Positions 9,695-17,891 of a stretch of 64,000 nt of DNA are shown in pieces. The position numbers and the translations under genes are program-made. Location: positions 8,866,001 through 8,930,000 of the forward strand of contig NZ_CP107917.1 of assembly GCF_036014175.1 (NCBI RefSeq), in the 5' to 3' direction. Position 1 is the first letter of the stretch. Each line of letters starts with the position of its first letter. Under the pieces are notes generated by a model. It was not told the DNA's origin. It searched no databases and saw only the letters and a list, made by a program, of their open reading frames with translations. The stretch comes from Streptomyces sp. NBC_00443 (GTDB lineage: Bacteria > Actinomycetota > Actinomycetes > Streptomycetales > Streptomycetaceae).

Positions 9695-11129
9695 GAAGCC
9701 TCCTCGGACGTGAGTGGAAGCAGGACCTGGAAGCGCGTGTCGCCCGGTTCGGACTGCACCTGGATCGTGCCGTGGTGCTTGTTGGTCACGATCCGCCAGG
9801 AGATGTCGAGCCCGAGCCCGGTGCCCTCACCCACGGGCTTCGTCGTGAAGAACGGATCGAAGATCCGCCCCCGGTTCTCCGCCGGGATGCCGACGCCCGT
9901 GTCACGGAACTCCACCAGCAGCCGGTCGTGATCCGGAGCCGTCCGCACGGTCAACGTCCCTTCACCGCCCGCGCTGTTGATGGCCGAGACGGCGTTGTCG
10001 ATCAGGTTCGTCCACACCTGGTTGAGCTCCGCCGGGTACGCCGGCACCCTCGGGAGCGTACGGTCGTACTCCTTGATGACCTTGATCTGCGGGCCGATCT
10101 TGCCCGACAGCATCAGCAGGGTGCTGTCGAGGAGTTCGTGCACGTCGGCGTTCTGGAAGGGCGCGCGGTCGAGCTGCGAGTACTGCTTGGCGGCGTCCAC
10201 GAGGTGCGAGATGCGGGTGGTCGAGTCGTTGATCTCGTCCATCAGCAGCTCGGTCTCGACGGTGTAGTTGAGCCATCCGATCGCGCTCGGCAGGATCTCC
10301 TCGTCCACGGCCGCGGCGACCTGGTCGAGCCAGTCCACGTCGAGACCGGCCTGGACGAAGGTGGGCGCGATCCGCCAGCCCTCCTGGATGCCCTGGTCGT
10401 CGAGCCAGTCGGTGAGCGCGTCCTCCCGGTCGGCGGCCTCCAGCGGACTCAGCGTCGGGGCCTTGGCGACCCGCTCGGCGGTGCGTTCCTGGATATCGAC
10501 GAGGTTGGCGATGACCTCGGGGAGTACGAACCCTGCGTGATGACGGCGAGCTTGTGCCGCATCTTGCCCACACGCTCGCGCAATGTGGCGGTCGCCCGTA
10601 CCGCCGCGGCGGCGGGGTTGTTGAGCTCGTGCGTGAGCCCGGCGGACAACGAGCCGAGCGCCAGCAGCCGTTCGCGCTGACCGATGGCCTGCTGGGTGCT
10701 CTTCGAACCGAAGAAGAGCCCCTCCAGCAGATGCACCGCCATCGGGAACCACTCCTGCATGATCTGCGCGAAGGTGTCCGCGGGCAGCACGAAGAACCGC
10801 GTCGGCTCCGTGACGCGCATGGAGTTGTTGTAGACCTGCCGCACCCGGTCACCCAGATACGCCTGCATGGACCCCGCGTACACCCCGCGCTGCGAGGTCC
10901 GCGTCACCTCCACGTCGTCCCCGGCGACCCGGCGGGACAGCACGACCGTGCCCTCGATCATCACGTAGAAGCAGGTCGAGGGGTCACCCTCGGTGTACAC
11001 GGGTCCGGGCTCGAAGTGCTCCACCCGCCCCTCGTCGCACAGCCTGGCGAGCTGCTCGGGGGTGAGCTTCTCGAACAGAAACAGGGACCCGATCTCCTGG
11101 GCGTTGCACGGCATCGACTGCCCGCTCAT
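9691..11129 (-). CDS. cNMP-binding-domain sensor histidine kinase (apparent frameshift)
   Basis: Reconstructed length is 479 residues. Residues 1-130 form a cyclic-nucleotide-binding-like domain. A dimerisation helix carries the H-box HELNNP with H167, and the C-terminal half is a GHKL ATPase with an N-box (NLIDNAVSAI), DTGVGIP, FDPFFTTK and GTGLGL. No membrane segments are seen, so it is a cytosolic sensor. The frame breaks at the C run at 10531-10533; one extra base (GGG to GGGG on the coding strand) joins the halves without loss. The start ATG overlaps the stop of the receiver/flavoprotein gene and its stop overlaps the zinc-finger start, both as ATGA. It is probably the partner of the receiver domain encoded just upstream. 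Confidence 0.85.
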
Positions 11130-12802
11130 GACTGCTCCAGATAGCGGTGGACGAGCATGACGGCCATGGCTCCCTCTCCGACGGCGGACGCGACACGCTT
11201 GGCGGACTCGGAGCGCGCGTCGCCCGCCACGAACACGCCGGGGACGTTGGTCTCCAGGTGGTACGGCGGCCGGTCCAGCTCCCAGCCGGCCGGCGGCCGC
11301 CCGTCGGACGACAGGTCGGGCCCGGCGAGGATGAAACCGCGCTCGTCCCGCAGCACCGTCTCGTCCAGCCAGTCGGTCAGCGGAGCAGCGCCGATGAACA
11401 CGAACATCCACTGGGCGTCGACGAGTTCGGTCCCCCCGCCGTCCACGTCGCGCAGCGTCAGCTGCTCCAGGTGGTCGGAGCCGTGCGCGGACTCCACGAC
11501 CGTCCGGGCCCGCACCGAGACGTTCGGCGCCTCTTCGATCTGCTGGACCAGGTAGTACGACATGGACGCCGACAGGGACTTGCCGCGGACCAGCAGCGTC
11601 ACCGACTTGGCGCCCCGCGCCAGGTACATCGCCGCCTGCCCGGCGGAGTTGGCGCCGCCGACGATGTACACGTCCTGGCCCTGGCAGGCGGGCGCCTCCG
11701 TGAGCGCCGAGCCGTAGTACAGCCCGCGGCCGGTCAGGTCGTCGCAGCCGGGCGCCGCCAGCTGCCGGTACGACACGCCGGTCGCCAGGATCACGCTGTG
11801 CGCGGCGACCGCCGAGCCGTCCGAGAACCGTACGATCCGGGCGGCCCCGCTGATCTCCAGCCCCGTCACCTCGCGCGCGGTGAGGATCTCGGCGCCGAAC
11901 CTCGCTGCCTGCCGCCGGGCCCGGTCGGTGAGCTGTGCCCCCGACACGCCGTCCGGGAAGCCGAGGTAGTTCTCGATCCGGGAGCTCTGCCCGGCCTGTC
12001 CACCCGTCGCCGACCGCTCCACCAGCACGGTCCGCAGTCCCTCCGACGCCCCGTACACGGCCGCGCCGAGCCCGGCCGGGCCGCCGCCGATGACGACGAG
12101 GTCGTAGAAATCGGCCGTCGGCATCGTGGCCAGCCCCACCTTCGAGGCCAGCTCGGGTGCCTCGGGCGCCACCAGGGGCGTCCCGTCCGGCGTGATCACC
12201 AGCGGCAGCCGCTGCCCGTCCTGCTCGGCGGCGGCCAGCAGCCGCCGGCCCTCGGGCTCGTCGGCGGAGTACCAGCGGTACGGCACCTGGTTGCGGGCCA
12301 GGAACTCCCGCACCTCCGAGGAGCGCGCCGACCAGCGGTGGCCGACGACCTTGGTGCTGGGCACCGGCCGGTAGTCGCTGCGCCGCCACGCCTCCAGCAG
12401 GTCGTCCAGGACCGGGTAGAGCTTCTCCTCCGGCGGATCCCACGGCTTGAGCAGGTAGTGGTCGAGGTCGACGACGTTGATCGCGTCGATCGCAGCGCTC
12501 GTGTCCGCGTACGCGGTCAGCAGCACGCGACGCGCACCGGGATAGACGTCCAGGGCCTGTTCGAGGAACTCGATGCCGTTCATCTGGGGCATGCGGTAGT
12601 CGGCCAGGATCACGGCCACGAGATCTCCCCGCAGCTTCAGCTCGCGCAGCGCCTGCAGTGCGGACTCGCCGGACTCCGCGCGCACGATCCGGTGCGCCTC
12701 GCCGTAGCGCCGCCGCAGATCGCGGGCGACCGCCCGGGACACTCCCGGGTCGTCGTCCACGGTCAGGATGACGGTCCGCGCTGCGTCGGACGCCTGTGCC
12801 AT
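11126..12802 (-). CDS. Response-regulator / thioredoxin-reductase-like flavoprotein fusion
   Basis: This 558-residue fusion has three parts. Residues 10-125 are a receiver with acidic cluster D16-D18, phospho-acceptor D68, T96 and K119. Residues 148-225 resemble a glutaredoxin fold but have no CxxC (RWSARSSE replaces the CPxC segment). Residues 233-558 form an FAD/NAD(P)H oxidoreductase of thioredoxin-reductase type with GGGPAG (239-244) and a second dinucleotide motif GGANSAG. The redox CxxC expected between the two nucleotide motifs is absent (GSALTEAPAC). It may pass electrons elsewhere or sense redox state rather than reduce thioredoxin. It is the first gene of the coupled operon. Confidence 0.88.
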   Translation of the reverse strand: MAQASDAARTVILTVDDDPGVSRAVARDLRRRYGEAHRIVRAESGESALQALRELKLRGDLVAVILADYRMPQMNGIEFLEQALDVYPGARRVLLTAYADTSAAIDAINVVDLDHYLLKPWDPPEEKLYPVLDDLLEAWRRSDYRPVPSTKVVGHRWSARSSEVREFLARNQVPYRWYSADEPEGRRLLAAAEQDGQRLPLVITPDGTPLVAPEAPELASKVGLATMPTADFYDLVVIGGGPAGLGAAVYGASEGLRTVLVERSATGGQAGQSSRIENYLGFPDGVSGAQLTDRARRQAARFGAEILTAREVTGLEISGAARIVRFSDGSAVAAHSVILATGVSYRQLAAPGCDDLTGRGLYYGSALTEAPACQGQDVYIVGGANSAGQAAMYLARGAKSVTLLVRGKSLSASMSYYLVQQIEEAPNVSVRARTVVESAHGSDHLEQLTLRDVDGGGTELVDAQWMFVFIGAAPLTDWLDETVLRDERGFILAGPDLSSDGRPPAGWELDRPPYHLETNVPGVFVAGDARSESAKRVASAVGEGAMAVMLVHRYLEQS

Positions 12803-12933
12803 ACGTCTCCCACCCCGGGCTTCGCGCTCACGGCGCGGCGGCGAGCGTCAGGAGGCGCGGTCGCCGAGCCGACTTTCGGCCATCGTATGTTCGATCCGCC
12901 CGCTTCGCTCAGGTATGCGGGCGCCGGCCGCGC

Positions 12934-13290
12934 TCAGGTGTGCCGTGGGCCGAGAACGCAGAACTCGTTGCCCTCGGGATCCGCCAGCGTGACCCACGGC
13001 TCCTCGCCGCTCTGCCCGACGTCCGCGTGGCGCGCGCCGAGGGCGAGGAGGCGGGCGACCTCCGCGTCCTGGTCGTCGGGGCGGAAGTCGAGGTGAAGGC
13101 GGTTCTTGACCGTCTTGCCCTCCGGGACCGGCCCGAAGATCAGGCCGGGCAGCCGGTCCGGCTCGGGCCGGATCTCGAATTCGTCGGCCGAGTCGTTGAG
13201 CACGACCCAGCCGAGTGCCTCGGCCCACCAGCGGCCGAGGGCCACGGCGTCGGCCGCGTCGACGTTCACCTGCTCCCACTCCAAAGCCAT
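12934..13290 (-). CDS. VOC (glyoxalase/bleomycin-resistance fold) family protein
   Basis: A 118-residue single-domain protein starting MALEWEQVNVD, with paired beta-alpha-beta units and a typical C-terminal DPEGNEFCVLG segment. This start is preferred over the upstream ATG at 13320 because the family fold begins here. VOC proteins include metal-dependent dioxygenases, isomerases and drug-sequestering proteins; no specific activity can be assigned. It stands alone, divergent from the universal stress gene. Confidence 0.8.
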   Translation of the reverse strand: MALEWEQVNVDAADAVALGRWWAEALGWVVLNDSADEFEIRPEPDRLPGLIFGPVPEGKTVKNRLHLDFRPDDQDAEVARLLALGARHADVGQSGEEPWVTLADPEGNEFCVLGPRHT

Positions 13291-13352
13291 GGGGGCAGGG
13301 TAGTGAAGACTGGGTTCCACGAACGTGACCGCGACACGAGGAGGCAGCCGGA

Positions 13353-14225
13353 ATGACGCGCCCGATCACGGCAGGGGTGGACGGATCGGAAGAGAGCCTC
13401 GCCGGGCTGGCCTGGGCCGCCCGCGAAGCCGTCCGCCGGGGGCTCCCCCTGCGGGTGCTGCACGCCTGGCGGTTCCAGCCGCACGACGCGATCGACGCGG
13501 GGGACGAGGACACCCAGGCACAGTGGGTGCGCGACGGACTGGCCGAGGCGGCCCGCACCGTCACCGAGCGGCACCCGGGCCTGGACGTGACCACCGACAT
13601 CGTCGAAGGCCCGCCCGCCGAGACGCTCATCGCCGCCGCGGGCGAGGCCGAGATACTGGTGCTGGGCTCGCGCGGCCACGGCCGGGTCGTCGGGTTCCTG
13701 CTGGGCTCCGTCGGGCAGCAGGCGATCGCCGGGGCCACGCGGCCCGTCGTGCGGGTACGGGCCGGGGACGAGCCGTCCGCCGAGGCCGCCGGGCGCGAGA
13801 TCGTCGTGGGGCAGCAGGGCGACCCCGAGGACAGCGCCGCCGCGCTCCGGTTCGCTTTCGAGACGGCCGCGGCGCGTGGCGCGACCGTGCGCGCCGTGCG
13901 GGCCTGGACCCTGCCGCCGCTGTTCGCCTACAGCCCGGGCTCCCTGAAGCTCCTCGACGAGGCCGGGGGCCTGGAGCCGTACGAGAAGAAGGCCCTGGGC
14001 GAGGCACTGCGCCCGTGGCGGGAGCGCTTCCCCGACGTCCCTGTTGTCGAGCACGTGGAGATGGGCAGCGGCGGGCAGGTGCTGCTGTCGGTCGCCGGAC
14101 GGGCCCAGCTGATGGTCGTGGGGCGCCGTGTCCACCGCACGGCCATGGGCGCCCGGATCGGCTCGGTGGCGCACGGCATGCTGCACCTCGCGGACTGCCC
14201 GGTGGCCGTGGTGCCGCACGACTGA
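13353..14225 (+). CDS. Tandem-domain universal stress protein (UspA family)
   Basis: The 290-residue protein has two Usp domains. The first starts MTRPITAGVDGSEES and ends with VLGSRGHG followed by a GSVGQQ segment, the ATP-binding GxxGx9GS-type signature. The second begins REIVVGQQG and ends MVVGRRVHRTAMGARIGSVAHG. Double-domain Usps are common in actinobacteria and bind ATP in dormancy, hypoxia or stress. A GAGG ribosome site precedes the ATG. Confidence 0.9.
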   Translation: MTRPITAGVDGSEESLAGLAWAAREAVRRGLPLRVLHAWRFQPHDAIDAGDEDTQAQWVRDGLAEAARTVTERHPGLDVTTDIVEGPPAETLIAAAGEAEILVLGSRGHGRVVGFLLGSVGQQAIAGATRPVVRVRAGDEPSAEAAGREIVVGQQGDPEDSAAALRFAFETAAARGATVRAVRAWTLPPLFAYSPGSLKLLDEAGGLEPYEKKALGEALRPWRERFPDVPVVEHVEMGSGGQVLLSVAGRAQLMVVGRRVHRTAMGARIGSVAHGMLHLADCPVAVVPHD

Positions 14226-14226
14226 G

Positions 14227-14259
14227 TCAGCCGGACGTCAGCCGGACATCAGTCGGACG
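14227..14259. repeat. Three tandem 11-bp repeats between convergent genes
   Basis: Units TCAGCCGGACG, TCAGCCGGACA and TCAGTCGGACG follow each other without spacing. The third unit contains the stop codon of the DUF4032 gene on the minus strand. The array lies between convergent stops. Confidence 0.75.
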
Positions 14260-15484
14260 TCGTCGGCTGCAGCGTCTCCCGGGCCCTGGGCAGGATGTTC
14301 GTGATGTAGTCCTCGACCACCACGTCCAGGGCGATGTCGTGCTGTGCCCGCTCGGACAGGTACCAGCGGTGTTCGAGCAGCTCGTGGTAGATCTCGGCCG
14401 GGTCCATGGAGCCGCGCAGCTCCAGCGGCACGGCCCGCACGGTGGGCCGGAAGACGTCCCGCACCCAGCGGTGCGCGAGCACCTCGGGGCGGGCGCCGAG
14501 AGGGTCGCCCGGGGCGTAGTCGTCCTGGGTGGCCATCCAGCTCTCCAGGTCGTTCAGTAGGCGTCGGGCCTGGTTCTCCTCGGTGTCCAGGCCCGTCAGA
14601 CGCAGCAGTTGCCGTTGGTGGTGGCCGGCGTCGACGACCTTGGGCACGAAGGTGACCGTGTCGCCGTTGGCGGCATGCTCGATCTGCATCTCGGCCACGT
14701 CGAAACCGAGGTCGTTCAGTCGCCGTATCCGGCGCTCTATGTAGTGGTACTTGCCCGCCGGGTACACCGACGTGCGGGTCAGTTCCCCCCACAGGCTGTG
14801 GTAGCGGGCGCAGATCTCGGTGCCGAACTCGATCGGGTCCACCGAGGGGTGCAGCGCCCCGGACGCCTCCAGGTCCAGCAGTTCACCGCTGATGTTGACC
14901 CGGGCGAGATCCAGGTCGTAGTCGCGCTGGCCGTTGCTGAGCTGCGGGTGCAGATCGCCCGTCTCCGCGTCCACCAGATACGCGGCGTAGGCGCCGGCGT
15001 CGCGCCGGAACAGCGTGTTGGACAGCGAGCAGTCGCCCCAGGCGAACCCGGCGAGGTGGAGGCGGACCAGCAGCACGGCCAGCGCGTCCATGAGGCGGTG
15101 CATGGTCGCCGGGCGCATCGTCGTCTCGAACATCGAGCGGTACGGCATCGAGCCGCCCAGGTGCCGGGTGATCAGCACCGACTCCAGGGAGCCGCCGTCG
15201 GCGCCGGCGCGGCCGGTCACCACCGCGAGCGGGTCGACGGCCGGGATGCCGATGCGGTCCAGGTCGCGCAGCAGCTCGTACTCGCGCAGCGCCGGGCGCT
15301 CGGCGAGCTCCTTGACGGCGATCACCTCGCTGCCGGCGCGGGCGTAGCGCACGACGTGCCGGGATATACCGCGCGGCAGCGGGACCAGGATGTCCTCCGG
15401 CCACTCCTCCAGCGGCAGCTGCCAGGGCAGTTCCAGCAGGAGCGCGGGGTGCTCCGGGTTCGTCGCGCTGATCTGCAGTGCCAT
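14249..15484 (-). CDS. DUF4032 protein with kinase-like fold
   Basis: A 411-residue cytosolic protein conserved in actinobacteria. The N-terminal half resembles lipopolysaccharide/aminoglycoside-kinase folds: a nucleotide-loop-like region, an invariant-lysine-like VIAVKELAE, and a catalytic-loop-like WGDCSLSNTLF followed by YLVDAETGD. The C-terminal half is the DUF4032 region. Substrate and function are unknown. The ATG at 15484 fits the family N-terminus (MALQISATNPEHPALLL). Confidence 0.8.
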   Translation of the reverse strand: MALQISATNPEHPALLLELPWQLPLEEWPEDILVPLPRGISRHVVRYARAGSEVIAVKELAERPALREYELLRDLDRIGIPAVDPLAVVTGRAGADGGSLESVLITRHLGGSMPYRSMFETTMRPATMHRLMDALAVLLVRLHLAGFAWGDCSLSNTLFRRDAGAYAAYLVDAETGDLHPQLSNGQRDYDLDLARVNISGELLDLEASGALHPSVDPIEFGTEICARYHSLWGELTRTSVYPAGKYHYIERRIRRLNDLGFDVAEMQIEHAANGDTVTFVPKVVDAGHHQRQLLRLTGLDTEENQARRLLNDLESWMATQDDYAPGDPLGARPEVLAHRWVRDVFRPTVRAVPLELRGSMDPAEIYHELLEHRWYLSERAQHDIALDVVVEDYITNILPRARETLQPTTSD

Positions 15485-15524
15485 GGGGCGTTCGTCCTCG
15501 CCTAGCCGTGATCGTCAGCTCACC

Positions 15525-16271
15525 TTAGAGCGCGCGCTCCCGGGCCTGAAGAGCAGCTTCCTGCACCGCTCCACGGTGTACGGGACCGTGCCCGGGCAGC
15601 AGCACATCTCCCTTGAGCCCTTCGAGGACGTCCAGCGAGGCCACGGCGCGGGCCCGCTCGCGGTGGAACATGTCGGGCAGCAGTTGCGGTCCCTTGATCC
15701 GGGAGGTGGGGTGCCCGCTGACCAGGGCGTCGCCCGAGACCACCACACCGGCTTCGGGCAGGTGGTAGGCGCAGTGACCGTCGGTGTGGCCGGGCGTGTG
15801 CACCGGGACCGGCCGGCCGGGCAGGTCCAGCGGGCCGGCGGACGGGAACGGCTCGGGGGAGGTGACCGGCACGTGCGCGGTGCCGCCGGAGCGGATCGCG
15901 TGGACCGCCCAGGGCAGGACACCGGGGCGCCAGCCGTTCTTCAGGACCGTCCCGACGCCGACCTGATGCAGGAACTCCCGGCGCGCGTGCGGTACTTCGG
16001 CCTCGTTGAGGTACACGGGCGTGCCGTACGTGGCGCGCAGGTACTCGGCGTTGCCCAGGTGGTCGGTGTGCGCGTGGGTGATCAGTACGGCGCTGACGGC
16101 CTCCGGTGAACTGCCCACCTCGGCAAGGGAGGCGAGGAGCTTCGGCCGGTCCCCGGGGTAGCCCGTGTCGATCAGCGTGACGGCGTCTCCCTCGGTCAGG
16201 ATCACCCAGTTCGTGTTGCTGCCGTGCACCAGGTAGGTGCCGTCCGCGACTTGCTGCACATCTGCGCGCAT
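15525..16271 (-). CDS. MBL-fold metallo-hydrolase
   Basis: A 248-residue metallo-beta-lactamase-fold protein with the metal motif THAHTDHLG, a second histidine region HTPGHTDGH, and SGDALVSG and LPGHGP near the C-terminus. It resembles glyoxalase II / hydroxyacylglutathione-hydrolase-like enzymes, which bind two metal ions. The start MRADVQQVADG is chosen because family members begin immediately before the first beta strand; an upstream start at 16313 adds an unlikely tail. Substrate unknown. Confidence 0.85.
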   Translation of the reverse strand: MRADVQQVADGTYLVHGSNTNWVILTEGDAVTLIDTGYPGDRPKLLASLAEVGSSPEAVSAVLITHAHTDHLGNAEYLRATYGTPVYLNEAEVPHARREFLHQVGVGTVLKNGWRPGVLPWAVHAIRSGGTAHVPVTSPEPFPSAGPLDLPGRPVPVHTPGHTDGHCAYHLPEAGVVVSGDALVSGHPTSRIKGPQLLPDMFHRERARAVASLDVLEGLKGDVLLPGHGPVHRGAVQEAALQARERAL

Positions 16272-16405
16272 GATCGTCCCGCGTGTGAGGTCCGTGCTCG
16301 ACGGACACAGCAAAGCAGATCAGGGGGTAAGCGCGTTCGGCGGGTCCGGGCGCATCCCGAACCGGAACCGCGTCAGCCGCGTCCGTCGGTCGATGAACGG
16401 CGGAA

Positions 16406-16440
16406 GGGCTGCCTCCGGCACCGTCCACCGGAGGCAGCCC
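16406..16440 (-). terminator. Strong hairpin downstream of the AlkB-like gene
   Basis: A perfect 13-bp stem (GGGCTGCCTCCGG / CCGGAGGCAGCCC) with a 9-nt loop begins 32 bp after the AlkB-like stop on the minus strand. It has no U-tract, as is usual for Streptomyces terminators. Confidence 0.75.
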
Positions 16441-16472
16441 CCACGCGCACCCGAAGCGGCCGCCTCTCCGCC

Positions 16473-17102
16473 TCAGTGCACGCCGTGCGGGCGGAACTGG
16501 ATGCTGATGCGCGGTCCCGCGGCGCGCGTGGTCTTCGGAATGGAGTGTTCCCAGGTCCGCTGGCAGGAACCGCCCATCACGATGAGGTCCCCGTGACCCA
16601 GCGGCCTGCGCACCGTCTCGCCGCCGCCCCGCGCAGGGCGCAGCAGCAGATCCCGGGGCGCTCCCACCGAGAGGATCGCGACCATCGTGTCCTCGCGCGC
16701 GCCCCGCCCGATCCGGTCCCCGTGCCAGGCGACGCTGTCCCGCCCGTCGCGGTAGTAGCAGAGCCCCGCCGTAGTGAACGCTTCGCCCAGTTCCTCGGCG
16801 TAGTGCGCGGACAGAGAGTCGCGCGCCTCCACCAGGACGGGGTGCGGGAGGGCGTCGTCGGCGCCGTAGAAGGCGAGCAGGCGAGGCACGTCGACGACGT
16901 TGTCGTACATCGTGCGCCGCTCCGCACGCCAGGGCACTTCGGCTGCCAGCTGTTCGAACAGGGCGTCGGCCCCGCTGAGCCAGCCGGGCAGCACGTCGAT
17001 CCAGGCACCGTGGCCGAGCCGGGTACGGCGGATCCCGGGGAGGGATCCGAGCCGCAGCTCGTCGGTCTGGTCGAAGAGGGAGCCCTGGAGGTGCGTGGCC
17101 AT
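16473..17102 (-). CDS. AlkB-like 2-oxoglutarate/Fe(II) dioxygenase
   Basis: The 209-residue protein carries the iron-binding triad H127 and D129 (WHGDRIG) and H186 (WEHSIPK), with R198 in RISIQFR for 2-oxoglutarate. This is the AlkB pattern. AlkB enzymes oxidatively remove alkyl groups from nucleobases in DNA or RNA, and the size and motif spacing fit nucleic-acid repair members. The start MATHLQGSLFDQ is supported by family length. It is transcribed away from the TetR gene at 17241, sharing its upstream region. Confidence 0.85.
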   Translation of the reverse strand: MATHLQGSLFDQTDELRLGSLPGIRRTRLGHGAWIDVLPGWLSGADALFEQLAAEVPWRAERRTMYDNVVDVPRLLAFYGADDALPHPVLVEARDSLSAHYAEELGEAFTTAGLCYYRDGRDSVAWHGDRIGRGAREDTMVAILSVGAPRDLLLRPARGGGETVRRPLGHGDLIVMGGSCQRTWEHSIPKTTRAAGPRISIQFRPHGVH

Positions 17103-17191
17103 GGTTCCAGCGTACCCCTGAATCGAAAATCTGTTCCCATCGGTTTTCTCGTTCTTCCTCGCACTTCCTCGTTCTTGCTCGCACCCCTTTG

Positions 17192-17224
17192 GATACATTG
17201 ATGTATCGGATACATTCCCGTATC
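17192..17224. promoter_or_regulatory. Double palindromic operator upstream of a TetR gene
   Basis: Two 16-bp palindromes stand side by side: GATACATTGATGTATC (17192-17207, arms of 7 bp perfect) and GATACATTCCCGTATC (17209-17224, arms GATAC/GTATC). They end 16 bp before the TetR start and are probably an autoregulatory operator. Confidence 0.75.
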
Positions 17225-17240
17225 GAACGGAGGTCCGGGC

Positions 17241-17867
17241 ATGGCGGTGGAGGGCACGACCAAGCGCGTCACCAGGCGCCGCGTCCGAACGCGCGCCAAT
17301 CTTCTCGACGCCGCGTTCGCGGTGTTCGCCGCCAAGGGGTTCGGCCGCGTCTCCATCGAGGAGGTCTGCGAGGCCGCCGGTTACAGCAGGGGCGCCTTCT
17401 ACTCCAACTTCGACAGCCTGGACGAGCTGTTCTTCGCCCTCTACCAGCAGCGCGCGGACGTGATCGCGGAGCAGGTGTCCGGGGCGCTCGCCCTCGACGG
17501 GCCCGACCTGGACGTGCCGGCCGCCGTGGACCGGGTGACGGGCGTGCTGCTGCTGGACCGCGACTGGCTGCTGGTGAAGACGGACTTCCTGGTGCACGCC
17601 GCCCGCGACCCGGCCGTCGCCCGGACCCTGCTGGAACACCGCGCACGGCTGCGCGGGGCGATCGCGGACCGGCTCTCCCGCGCGCAGGTGCACAGCGCAC
17701 TGCCCGCCGTGCTCGGCGACATCGACGGCGCCGCGCACGCCGTGGTCGCCGCCTACGACGGAGTCACCACCCAACTGCTGCTGGACAAGGACGTCGAGCA
17801 CGCTCGCGCCTGGCTGGGGCAACTGCTCACCGCGCTGCTCACCGACGGCAGCGACACCACCGCATGA
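17241..17867 (+). CDS. TetR-family transcriptional regulator
   Basis: A 208-residue regulator. The N-terminal helix-turn-helix spans about residues 15-62, with VSIEEVCEAAGYSRGAFYSNF as the recognition region. The C-terminal domain is all-helical for ligand binding. A GGAGG site precedes the ATG. The gene sits 24 bp upstream of the KstD-like flavoprotein and directly downstream of two palindromes, so it probably represses itself and that dehydrogenase. The ligand is unknown. Confidence 0.9.
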   Translation: MAVEGTTKRVTRRRVRTRANLLDAAFAVFAAKGFGRVSIEEVCEAAGYSRGAFYSNFDSLDELFFALYQQRADVIAEQVSGALALDGPDLDVPAAVDRVTGVLLLDRDWLLVKTDFLVHAARDPAVARTLLEHRARLRGAIADRLSRAQVHSALPAVLGDIDGAAHAVVAAYDGVTTQLLLDKDVEHARAWLGQLLTALLTDGSDTTA

Positions 17868-17891
17868 GGACATGAGGAAGGGACGGTCGCC

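Noticed and set aside
14238..14855. Minus-strand 184-codon frame overlapping DUF4032
   Set aside because: Out-of-frame shadow of the DUF4032 gene with arginine/proline bias.
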